The notes under the pieces were generated by a model. That model did no database searches and was not told where the DNA came from. It worked only from the letters and a program-made list of their open reading frames with translations. The position numbers were made by a program, and so were the translations under genes. 64,000 nt of DNA from Dillenia suffruticosa (Eukaryota; Streptophyta; Magnoliopsida; Dilleniales; Dilleniaceae), in the NCBI GenBank assembly GCA_033439265.1, contig JAVTVX010000009.1, positions 11,807,109-11,871,108 of the forward strand, read 5' to 3'. This document shows, piece after piece, positions 47,544-59,215 of the stretch (position 1 is its first letter; the number at the start of each line of letters is the position of its first letter).

Positions 47544-48888
47544 ATTAAATACTTTCATATAGTATAGGTGAAAGGATGTGCATGCATGAAAAAAATATAA
47601 CCACTGTAACAAAACCGTGTGAGTATCCAAAATTAAAGACTTGTGTCGATATAGGTCATCATATGTGTTTGCATCAGATGTAATTTTCATAATAGTTGTA
47701 CTCAACCCTTGTGATTGTCCAAAATTACAAACTTAAACTAGTATAAGACAAGGGATATATGTGCATGGAAGGTAGATTCTTAAACCTTCAATATATAAAA
47801 ATAGAAGACCAATTGTGTCTTTCACATAAAGTTTTTTTCTCTCTCTCTCTCCCTCTCAACCTTTTTCTTCATTTGTCAATTCCTTTGAAAACTCTTATTA
47901 AAATTCCCAGTTTTACTAACCATGAATTTCATATAATTTTGCTGTCTCTGATGATGATTTGGAGTGAACGTTTTTGTGAACTATGCCTGTTTGGAGGAAA
48001 TATCAACTCAAGACCACCGGATTGTAGGTGTAATAGAAAGGAGTATTAAATCTCTTCAACAAATTTCAGATTCAAAAATTGAAAATAAAAAAACTACATT
48101 AAGAGAACTAACTCTAAATAGAATCTCACAGATACTCAAACCAAATTAATCAAAATATGATTTTGGATACCATTGGTAGATACACAAACATAAAAAGAAA
48201 AAGAAAAAAAAATATCTCCTCAGGGACTGCAAGTGAGATTTGACGGCAACACTATGGTGTAACCCATGAAAGAAGCCTCAACCCAAAAAAGTGGCTAGTT
48301 TGATGATGGACAAACATTGCAAGATCAACCACATTGTGAGGTAGGCAAACCAATGCAGGTATTACCTTGCAAACCTGACCCACTGGCCCTTTGAGCAACA
48401 TCCTGGCTCTCTCAGTCTCTTTCTATTCCATAGTTCTCCAAATAATTATACTAAACTTGCTTAATGCACACAAATTAAAGTTCAACACCAAGGGTTTCAA
48501 GTACTAAATGTCATTAAATTACAAAGAAATTTTACCCGAAAGTGTTGGAACGTTTATTGCCTGGCATGCCTGACATGTACTATTGCATGGACCAAGAGGC
48601 TACAAAAGTTTTAACCTAGAAAGAAAGTCACAAGGACTAAAGTTGCACAACGACAAGGGTAAGTTTCATCAATGTGTGACCAATGTACAAAAATTAATAT
48701 TAACTTACGTGTCGTTTTCACCATTTTCATGAACACCCGCGTATACGAAAGGTTATTTCCTAAACCTCGAATGTGGAAAAAACACTGAGAGGGCAGACTT
48801 CAGAAATCCCCACCACCTCCTCCAACCTGTTTAGCATTCATCAGTTCCACGACAAAATATATATATTTGAAATCAATCATCCTTTTTA
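47544..48888. other. No recognised gene
   Basis: Contains a CT-rich run at about 47838-47856. A minus-strand open stretch near 48425-48257 (peptide 'MLLKGPVGQVCK' and on) has a possible donor AAG|GTAATA at 48367, but no partner exon was found. Confidence 0.3.
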
Positions 48889-48974
48889 TTACATAAAGTA
48901 GTTAGAATGTTGGCTATTCAGATGTCTCAACTTTTCAGAGAGGTCTATCAGCTCCTCTTGAGCACCACACTTCA
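48889..48974 (-). CDS. Possible terminal exon of an unidentified host gene
   Basis: On the minus strand a good acceptor (TTATTTCATGTGCAG) ends at 48975. The following 86 bases are open in one frame, with peptide 'KCGAQEELIDLSEKLRHLNS' near the start, and stop with TAA at 48891-48889, overlapping an AATAAA-like signal. The mixed, charged residue content looks coding. No upstream exon could be joined with confidence, and the protein family is not recognised, so it may be chance or part of a non-coding transcript. Confidence 0.3.
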
Positions 48975-50632
48975 CTGCACATGAAATAAGATTAACCATT
49001 AAACCAATCAAAGATAGAGTTTCATAGGAAGAATACAATCTTAATTGACAGGTTTCACATAGGTGTAGGTGACTCAAACTACACATTTCATGACACAACT
49101 TAAATCCTTTATATTGTAAAGCCTTAAGATCTAACCATAATGACGTCTCTCTACCCTTTCATTGGGGTTCTTTCTTTTCTTTAAAGAGTTTTGATGGAGG
49201 AAATGAACCATAGATCAAAAACTGCACTATCGCCGTAAATGGATTTTGAAATGCCAAAAATTCAAAAATGACCACACATAACTTATGGAGTTAATGATAT
49301 ACAGCACTTAGCTGATATGCTAATAGCTCGTTGTTTTATTCTGCAGGACAATCACTTTGGTCACACAAAGATAGATCTCAACACAGAAGTACTCTACAAA
49401 CCAAGCTTCTTTGTATCAAATCTAGACGTTCAACACAAAGAATGAAGACATACTACAGAAGTTAAGCACAACAAGGACGCATAGAAGAATAACATGAAAG
49501 AAGCTTAGTTAAATAAACATGAAAAGATTAAAACTGCAAACAAGTTAGAAAACATTCAAACGTACTTATTCACTAAACCTATGAAATATGAGATTTTTAA
49601 TATATCATTTGTATTTCTTTTTTTTATTATTTTGTAACTGTAGATGATAATTCATAGTTAGTAGTTATATTTTTTCAAATATTTCAGAAGAATATTTTTT
49701 TAGAAAAGAAAATGTCAAAAACTATACTTTTAGGTCTGAACTTCATGATGAAAAATCGAGTGATTTCTCCTAAGAAATTTCTTTTCAGACCGGATTTTTC
49801 TTATATAAACTTTTAGATTTGTTAAATTTTCTGTTTTAAATATTTCAACATAATTAATCTTTTCCAACATAATCAAATTGAGCCTAATGATAGAAACATA
49901 TCGTAAAAGCATGCTCAATCTCAAATTATTTAATTAATTCAATGAAACTAACTTATAAACAAAACTACCCGCATAGAGTTTTAAACCCTATGTTTCAATT
50001 CAGTTTGCTTAATTAATGAGCCTAAAAATTAACAAATGGCTCTACTAATTTACAAACCTCAAAAAAAGGATAAAAAGTGAATGATGTAGAGCTCCCTTCA
50101 ATCCAAATAAGGACTCTAACATGGATAATGAAGCTCCTGAGTTATGCAGGCCACAATGCCCATCCAAAGCATACATAGGATAGGACTATGGTATCCATAA
50201 ACCAGCAGCTCAATCAACCCATTATAGATCCTTTATTGGACTTCAAGGAGCTCAACTCCACAAACCCTACGTAATTATTTCTCACTCACTCACTACAACC
50301 AAAACTCTCAACCTTCAAAAAAAAGAGAAAGATGATGCGGAGTTCACCAAAACAAACATACCCTTTTCAAAATTTTTGTTTCTCACAAAGTCTTGAGAAC
50401 CACACACTCCATATCCTGCAAAGTTGAGGATATTGCTTTGATGTGAAGAAGATGGCAATATTTAAAGGGGAGTTTTGTAGGTCACTGGGGCAGAAGTAAG
50501 TATTATAGCGGGTGCTGGGTGGTGGGACGGCTAAAGGAGTTAAATTTTTTCCTGCAGATGTAACCAAAAGGTCACTGGGAGGTGGCAGCCTCTCTAGCCT
50601 TAGATTCCCTTTTGATCAGATTAAATCACATG

Positions 50633-50669
<37 letters not shown>

Positions 50670-52534
50670 TATATTATTCTGTGAAAAGTATTTTAACGTT
50701 ACTTTGACCAAACTACAGCGTTTTCTAAGCACAAGAAAAATGCTATTTTACGTCCAACAACATGCGAGATGAACGAAAAATAACGGTGTGGGGTGCGCCT
50801 CTGTGAACTACACATTTTAGTTGCCTAACAAAAGCACTTTAGGTATCCAATGTGGTGTGGGAGTGACTGGCAGCTTTATTTTATTTTAATACTTTTTTGA
50901 GTATATTTTGGCTTATTGAATAATGATTTTCGTTCAAAATTCAAAACATCAATCATGACATTCATTCCGACAGTTAATGGCAGACCATAGGCTGAATCTC
51001 ATTGTCCTATTCTCTCAATTCAGTCTATTTGATCATCAAATCATAACATTATTTTTTTATTATATTTAATAATCAATTTATTAATTCAAATTAATCCAAC
51101 TCAAATTCACTACCAACTTATAGATGAATAAACTCTTAGGTGTCTATTTTTATTTTTTACAAAGATTTGAATATAAAATCATTACGATAGGGGAAATGGG
51201 TTTATACCATTAGGCTATTCATTTAAGGATTTCGTGTCTTTTTTTTTCTCCAAAAATTCAAACATAAAAATTTAATTAAAAAATTCTGGTGGTCTTGGTC
51301 CGGTAACCATAGCACTATTTAGTCCCATGATTGCATGGATACATTCTATTTAAGTCCATAGAACCTATAATGTATCAGTAAGTATTATTGTTACAGGATT
51401 TTCTCTGATTTATTGTTAAATAAAGTGCACGTATAATGCATTCATTTGTTTTTATTTCCACCGTGAGACATTTTAAACTAAAGAGTATAAGAAATTATCA
51501 TTATTTTAGTAATCTTTTGAATTTAAACAATTTTTTTCTTCAGAATTATTGTTTGTCCAAAGTACCCTTGTTTCTCCTTCTTAAGCTACACGAAAGGCTT
51601 TATATTCTCTCTGACCCTTTAACACTAACCCTAGAAAAGTTTTACCTTTAATTAGTTGACACAAATCACGTATTAAGAATGCAATTTTCAGCAAAAGTGT
51701 GATGTGATGATTCAAATCCTCCCTTTGCATGTCTCTTTTTTTTTTTTTGGTAAAATCCCTTTGCATGTCTCTTGTAGACCAGTGCATGGCCAACTAGTAG
51801 CCAGGCCCAAAAGATTCAAAAGTGTTCCAACGTTTAAAATTTGGAAATTCATAGAAGTTGAATGGGAACAAAAATTAGTGATATCCGAGGTTTCCTTCAC
51901 TTCCATCGCGTTCAGAGACCGAAAGGAATTGCAAAGAATTGATCCAAACTAGTTGAATATGTGCTATTTTATCATATGTATAGGCAAGCCAATTTTTTTT
52001 GGGTTACACTGAGATTTCCAATTGCTGTGTGGATTGGCTTGCAAACCAAAAACACAACCGCCAAGTGGGTTTGACCGTATAATCACTCCCTCCAACATTT
52101 CTAAAGCATATTTTGCTCAAAAACCAATCAGGGTTACGACCGTGAAGATGGGTTAGGCATTTTACCCTGTCTTGTTTATTTTTGGGACTTGCCCTCTTTG
52201 AATAAAAAAAATTAAAATAAAAAATAAAAGACATTTTAAGCCAATTTGAACATTTTGAGATCAAAACTTGGCAATTTTGTTCGAATAATATATTTTTTTT
52301 TTATCTTGGCTTAGGACACCGTTCAATATTCGAGATTTTATCCCGACTAAATCTAAATCAATCGTTGTAACGTCCACTTTTGTGGGGACGGATCTTCCAA
52401 CAAAGGTCTCTTCATTCCCATAAGGAGTCAAATTCTTGCACGGTTAATGGGCAACAAATCTCTTGACCATCTGCACCAACGTTTGTTGATTATTCAGATA
52501 ATATTTTAGGTACCACATAACAGAATATAATAAG
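48975..52534. other. Mostly no recognised gene; possible promoter area near 50.6 kb
   Basis: Intergenic-looking, AT-rich. A (CT)n microsatellite of about 15 copies lies at 50635-50665. On the minus strand this is (AG)n just upstream of an open stretch at 50567-50367, an arrangement common at plant promoters, but no gene could be followed from it. A 17-bp direct repeat CCCTTTGCATGTCTCTT occurs at about 51720 and 51758, separated by a T-run. Confidence 0.35.
50635..50665. repeat. (CT)n microsatellite
   Basis: About fifteen uninterrupted CT units. Confidence 0.95.
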
Positions 52535-52547
52535 TAGCAATCACACC

Positions 52548-52763
52548 ACCAATGCGGTTTGGTTCAACTGAATGTGGGATTGAATACCGTGAAATATGAC
52601 TGAGATTCGATTTTTACTGAGAGTATCGGACCCTTATGTGTATGTAGCGTTCCCCATTGGGAGATTCGTCTTCCGAAAGAAGCCAATGCAGCGGTCGGTT
52701 TGAATTAATCGAGGTAAAATCCCAAATATCAGATGGTATCCAAGATATGGTACCAAAAAAAAA
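52548..52763 (+). mobile_element. tRNA-derived SINE, about 216 bp, with 13-bp target duplication
   Basis: A perfect 13-bp direct repeat TAGCAATCACACC flanks it (52535-52547 and 52764-52776). The body begins ACCAATGCGGTTTGGTTCAA with A-box-like 'TTGGTTCAACTGAATG'; a B-box-like GAGATTCGATTTT follows about 50 bases later. It ends GGTACCAAAAAAAAA. All hallmarks of a plant SINE are present. The family is not determined. Confidence 0.85.
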
Positions 52764-52776
52764 TAGCAATCACACC

Positions 52777-54234
52777 TAGTGGGGTAACGAAGGATTTTGT
52801 TGTTATTTGTTTCTGAGATTGTTATGATAAGTTCACCTATTTGTAAATTATTGTTCAAACAAAATATTTAATCCATAGATAAAGTTTCAATCGAAAACTC
52901 ACTAGGAATACCAACATCGATTGTCATCTTTCACCCCTTTTTCTTAGCAAATAAAATGAGGAAAAAAAAAATCTGTCCCTATGAACTGCTTGGATTTGAT
53001 CAATTTGTTTTTCAATTTTAGTTTTTACTTTTGAAAACCAATTTGTTTTCACATGGAATCTTGGATTTTTGGGAAGGTCCATGGTTTCTCGTTTTCCTTT
53101 TCCTTCATGGTACCTAGTTTGGAGACTCAAATATAAAATGAACTTGAATTTGAGTAAGATCCAGAGGGATTTGAAGACTTTTATCTCAAATCCCAAGCAG
53201 AGGGTGCCCCCAACACCAACCCCCCCCCCCCCCCCAAAAAAGAACACTTCTCCTTTTCGCTCCATTTTTCAAATGTCTTTTTCAAAATATCTTTTGTCTC
53301 GTATTGACAAGGTTCTAAAAAAAAAACTCGTGTTATATCGTCTAGTAGTACCATAAGACTCTTTCCTCAACACAAAAATATTAATTCAAATCGTAATTAT
53401 TAATGACAAACAGTTATCTAACAGAAAAAACCTCAAATTTCTCAACCAAAATTCAAATTTAAAATTTAAGAATAAAAATAATTACATAAGAAAACTGTCC
53501 CAACAAAAGATCCAACAATAACTCAAATCAAATTAGTCTGTATATGACTCCAAATACCGATTAATCATTTTCACTGTACTAAAATACCAAGCAATAAATA
53601 ACTAACCACAATGCCCAGTCTGAATTATAATAAACGAAACCCGCATAGATATATCCTTTGCAATCTCAACTTTTATCAACAGAGAAGCTAAATGGACATT
53701 AAAATAGGCAGGTTTCCATTAATTAAAGGGACCTTTCATTACTGTAGCAAATAAAAACCTCTCCTTGATGTCAATATGTTCAACAAGTATACAACCCCAC
53801 ATCATATCTCACTAGTTCAAATGCGGGAGAAGATTTATGGATAAGTGTAGAATTATGCAACTCAATCACTGTTGAACCAAAATAATAAATAAAATAAAAA
53901 GTTGGTAAAGTCATTTTTCACTGGCCTAAATACAATCTACAACCAAGACAACAGGCATACATCAAATCGGCAACACAGGAGCATGAAACACGAAATGATA
54001 AACAAGAAGCAGCCCCCTTTTCACTAACTAATTTATATGTATATCAGTAATCAGATTTTAAACCTTTCCATACCAATATGGTTACAAAATTGAGCAATGA
54101 ATACATTCGAGGCTCTCAACTTTTTGATTACAGATCTAATGCATAGAATGACACTATGTTCCAGCAAAGCCCAGCAGCTTTGTGAGATATGCGCCTAAAA
54201 GGAACCTGGGAAATTCAAGCCGGTCTGAGATCAC
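52777..54234. other. No recognised gene; homopolymer C tract
   Basis: Holds an uninterrupted run of about 16 C at 53220-53235 followed by A's. The frames on both strands at 52924-53356 contain this run and are not convincing. The stretch nearest 54234 could be the 3' untranslated region of a minus-strand gene ending at 54235. Confidence 0.35.
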
Positions 54235-56107
54235 TCATTTCCTTCCTGTTAATATTGCAGCTTCACTTGCATCTTCGGCAACAACCTACAAGGTGCAATG
54301 CCACCAGGAGAGTAAACAATCACATCAGGAATAGGAATACTAAGAAATTTCGGTATGATATTGGAGAAGTGGCTATAAAATAAAGATTTCTAAAACCAAT
54401 CTAGGCTAGGAACCTTATTAAAATTTCTTTCCAGAAACATCAAGGGAGAAGAACAGAAGGTGTCACCAGTCAGACCAAAACTAATAGAATTGAGGGGCAA
54501 AGCATTTGTTGTTCAATTATTGATAGACCTCAGGCACGGAAGAAAACAATTGGGCCCCATCCTCGAGTTGATTGCCAATTGCAGCAAGAAATATAGTGAG
54601 GGCGAATCATGCCTTTTGCAGGTCTTCAAAATTAAAACCATATCACTATCAAGTTTAGCATTTTGGGTTCATATGTATTTCACCACCTTAATACAATACA
54701 ATAATTACCCCTGCCCCCTCCCCCCAAAAAAAATCTATTTGTGATCTGTCTATACAGAAATTCCACAATGTACAGTGCAAGATAATAGGCCACACCTTTT
54801 TTTTTGTGGGATCTTTTATGGTTTTTGTAATTTCAAGCACATAAATCCCCGGGTTCAAAAGAAAATGCACAACAAAGTACATCAAATAATGAGAAGAGCA
54901 GCAAGACGGAATGTAATTATATGTATTATATATATTTAAACCATTAAACTAGGGCTCTTTTCTCTCCATTTAATGTGTGACAGTTCAATCCTTTGAACAA
55001 CACACTTCCATATGAAGCCATTATGTTCAATTGGAATAGATAAAGACTTCACAATGTACTAGAGATGCTTCCTTATCCTGTATAAATCATTTCTCTCTAC
55101 CTAAATTGCAGGATGTCAGGAAGTGAACAACTTAGTTGTTAAAACCCTGAACCTACCTATTCGTTCTTACATTTTAGAAGAGCACCCCTGCAAAACTTTA
55201 GTAGAACCCAAACTCAATCCTACAATACTCCCTTTGATATTTGCCATGCGGTTTTTTGATTTTTAACAACCTTGCTGAAGGCAAATGTACACGGGGATTG
55301 ATGAAAATTCAAAGCATTTTTCCACTATTACAAAATCTTATCAGCTCATTTATAGCGACTGTGGGCCTTTTCATGATACTACAACAATGTATACATTATT
55401 AGTTTTCAAATTTTATTTCGTCTTTTTCATGAAGAACTTGCATAGTAATGAAATAACATATTTATTAAGAACAGATGATAAGTTAATTTTTCCCAAGACA
55501 GAAACCAACAAAATGTGCAAAATACATAATTAGAAGCAATTTTGCTTGCTGCCCTATTCTGAAATCCAATCCTTGCCAAGAGACGATAAACAGTGCTAGA
55601 GTATATACTTAAGAAAAATAAGAAGGGCTTGTCATATATGCATCATTAACCAATTTGTTGCATTACACAGGATAAAATTAGATTGTAACATAGGACAATA
55701 TAGAAATAGCGTTATTAAGTAGTGTGGAAGGAGTCTATCTTGTTTTTCCAAGGTTAGTAATTTTGCAAAAGCTATTTGTAGAGAGAGGAGGGTCAACTTT
55801 CCATCAAAGGCCGAAATCCTCCACTCCATGACATCAAGAGTGGCTTTCATTACCTGGGGGGCACCTTGTGGAAGGATCCCAACCTGAGATAATCTTTAAA
55901 AAAGGCATTCTCTTGGATAATGTTCTATGTAAAAGCCAGCAATGTGTCTGCGCAAGTGCAACAAAAATAAAGCCAGCAATGTTTGTGCTTGTGTGACAAA
56001 AACAAAGATAGAGTCAGTTGACCATTGGTTGCGGCATTGTCTCTGACCTGGTCAACACGTGCAATAAGTGTGCCCCATGAGCTTTGAACTACAAGTTGGC
56101 CGAGGAA
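54235..56107 (-). CDS. Possible minus-strand exons of an unidentified host gene
   Basis: Three short stretches look like exons with GT..AG borders and the same phase. 56107-56048 is 60 nt (peptide FLGQLVVQSSWGTLIARVDQ), with acceptor CTGTACAG and donor CAG|GTCAGA. 55883-55854 is 30 nt (VGILPQGAPQ), with acceptor ATTATCTCAG and donor CAG|GTAATG. 54285-54235 is 51 nt (VVAEDASEAAILTGRK, then TGA), with acceptor CACCTTGTAG. All begin and end in phase 0. No start exon was found and the family is not recognised. The middle two could be chance; the last is the most protein-like. Exons between them may be missing from this list. Confidence 0.27.
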
Positions 56108-57959
56108 CTGTACAGTCATTGAGGGGAGCTTTAAGGTGATCCCTCTAATTTTTCGGTTGATTTGAAGGGAACAAAAACAAAGAGGTTTGAGGAAGTGGTG
56201 TGCTGTTTGTCTAGTTTCTTTGACATTTTCTCTGGAAAGTATCCTTTTTTTTTTTTTGGCCTTCCTCAAAGCCCTTTTTCCTTTGATTGATGAGGTTGCC
56301 AATTTTGTTGTTTCTTTTTTTTTTTTGTGCTTACGCTCTAGTGCTTTATTGTCACAATAATGGGACCTCTCTTTTCCAATAAAAAGAGAATGGATACAAT
56401 TAGATATTTGGTGAATCTATATTTATAAATTAAGGAAAATGAATTAGCATTATATGCACCAACAAAATCTAGTCAACAACGAATAGAAGAAAACGAGCAT
56501 TGCTAAGAAACAAATTTTTATACAAACTTATGGACTATCCGAAAAAACTATTATTTCCTCACTTTATGAGGAAAAGTATAAGATTAGAATAATAAGAGCA
56601 ACTCAAAGATTTGTCCTTTTAGTGACAATTCTTTTGTAACTTTGTGGGCTTGTAAGCTTTAAGGGGAAGGAAAATTGACTTGTTGACATAGAATTATTCA
56701 ACGAAAATATCAAAACAAAGAATAACTTGAGTAACTAAAGTTTGTGTCGAAGAATGTGCTTATATAGAATATTGTATATAGGTCTTTTCTTTAAAATATT
56801 AAAAGATAATGCAAGTAATGTATGCAAGCAATTTATGTTTCAAACTGTAGTTTCTTCCAAACAGGGCGCAACCTAAGTATTTGATCTCTACTCAGAGACA
56901 GCAATAGCACCTCTCCCACCTTTCTTTTATCTCATCCTCCACAATATCTATTTGATTCAGGCCTGCCAAGCAACATTTAAAAAAACACTAGGTCCTTGCT
57001 AAAATATTTGATCTCTCCTCAAGTTAACGCTAAATAAACAAAGATTAGCATTATTTGCTTCTTAAACATCATACAAGCTCTCATTATTCCATGTGCCATT
57101 CTTAATATTAACAATAAAAATCCCAACCCTACTAACTCAATGAAGCATCAATACAAGTTTGAAATATATTTTAGAACAATAATTTGCTTTCATTCTTGAG
57201 GTTTTTGATAAAAGTGTCAAGAGCAAAAAGAGGAAGCATGTTCAGATTCTCAGATATTTTATCTGGCTAGAGGTTAGTAAAAGGGGAACTGTAAGCAAAA
57301 GGAACATAGAAAGGGGCTTTATCGATAAATTTGTTTGAAACAGCTTCTTAGTGATATTTCCCAGCATCATTCTTGAAAAAGTAAAATATTAAAAATATTT
57401 TTAAAAAAAATAAAGGAGGAAAGCACAGTTCTCTTTTGACCGGGTTGGTAATTGGGAAGAGGCTCTTTCGCTCCTTATCTCTAAATGATGTGATACTTGT
57501 CTTACTCCACTCGTAGCATTTCTCAACTTACAAGAAAAAGTTTTATTAGAATTGTAGGATCTTTAAATAACTCATCAAATTTTTCAATAAATGAATGTAA
57601 AGTTATCATTGTACCAATAAATTTTAATATTGAATAAAACCTCTGCCATAGATACCAGTAGAGGTTGCATCCAAACTCGACCTAGATGTTAGATCTAACC
57701 AAGTGTAGCATAAGTGCAATTAGTAGGAAACTAATGCTTTTTCCTCGTCACTTCAACATACATCTTGGTAACGTTTGGTATGAGGTAAAAAGGGATCTAA
57801 TGGTTACCCCAATAACCTTTCACCCCTTCTCATATTTGATATGCAAGATTCAAGTCGTATATATTACAAAAGGAGTAAAATCATTCCAAAAGTGGGGTAA
57901 AAGCATACTATTTTTGAACAGATTACAAACATTACCCCCTTACAAAATAAAGTAATAAA
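56108..57959. other. No recognised gene
   Basis: AT-rich intergenic or intronic sequence. Two T-runs of about 11 bases lie near 56247 and 56316, and they account for the lysine-rich start of the minus-strand frame ending at 55925. Confidence 0.35.
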
Positions 57960-59215
57960 TTAAATTAATTTGCTTTATTTTAGAGAGCAAAAATTAAAAT
58001 TTTATTTCTAACAAGAGAAAAATTTAAAAATAAAAATTAATATGTTTACTAAGAAAATGTGAAGGCAATAGAATTTGAGATAGAAAATTGGATTTTGATT
58101 TTTTAGAGAAAGAAAATTTAGAACTAATGTGTTTACAGAGAAAATTTTAATTTTTTAAAAAGAGAAGACTAATATACTTGGCTTAAAGAGAGAAAAATTA
58201 AATTTTATATCTTTAAAGAGAGAAAACTCCAAACAAGTATGTAGTATGTAATATGTTTAAAGAGAGAAATGTGAATTAAACTAATTTATTTGGGAGAGAA
58301 AATTGATGCACTTAGTTTTAGAGAGAGAACTAAATTTTCTTTTTAAAGAGAAAACTTGAAATCAATGTGATGAGAGAGAAAATGTAAATTAAATAAATTT
58401 TTTTAGAGTGTTAAAACTAATGTTTAGTTTTAGAAAAGGAAAAATTAAATTTAGTTTTTTCTACCAAAAGAAAATTAAAAATCAATATGTTTAGAAATAT
58501 AAAATTTAGAGGAATTAAAATTTTTTACAGAGAAAATTAAATATGCTTAGTTTTACAGAGAAAAAGAAATTTTGATTTTTTCAAAGAGAAAAAACTTAAA
58601 ATCAATATGCTATTTAGAGAGAAAAAAGTGAATTAAATTGATTTTAAAAAAAAAAAGAAAGAAAAAACTACCATGCTTAGTTTTAAAGACAGAAAAATTA
58701 AATTTATTTCTTTAAAAAAGTGAAAATTTAAAATGAATGTATTTGAATAAACAAAATTTAAATAATTAAAACTTTCTAGAGAGAGAAAATTAAAGCATTT
58801 AGTTTTAGAAAGACAAAAATTGATATTAATATGGAAAAGTTTTAAAATAATTTAATTCATTTAGAAAGAGAAATTAGAAATAAAAAATAAATATCATTTT
58901 TTTAGTGGAAGGAAAAAAATATGTTTAAGGAGAGAAAATGTCAATTAAAATGATTTTTTGAGAGAGAAAATTAACGTAATTAATTTTAGAATGAGAGTGA
59001 AATTAATTTGATTATTTTGAAAGAAAAAACAAAAAAATAAATTTCATTCTTTTAGATAGAAAACAAAACAATTTGTTTATAGAGAGAAAATTAATGTGCT
59101 GAATTTTAAAAAAAGATAATTTTATCGGTCCTAGTATCATACATGATAGAGCCATAGAAGATAAATTTGAAAAGAGAAAAAAAAATGATTAAATTATAGA
59201 GAGAGAAAAGGTTAG
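57960..59215. repeat. Degenerate AGAGAGAAAATTAAA-rich array
   Basis: Over about 1.25 kb a motif close to TTTAGAGAGAGAAAATTAAA recurs roughly every 40-60 bp (for example near 58110, 58185, 58225, 58263, 58298, 58372, 58550, 58618, 58780, 58935, 58965, 59085, 59200). It alternates with 'aatatgtttag' and 'cttagtttta' phrases. The purine-rich strand is always the plus strand. There is no coding sequence. It looks like an old, diverged minisatellite. Confidence 0.75.

Noticed and set aside
52924-53356. Frames of 113 (minus) and 95 (plus) codons
   Set aside because: Both cross a run of about 16 C, giving glycine or proline runs, and no family is recognisable.
55925-56302. 125-codon minus-strand frame starting with a lysine-rich segment
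   Set aside because: The start is encoded by T-runs and is not likely to be coding. Only the inner 60-nt stretch was kept, as a possible exon.
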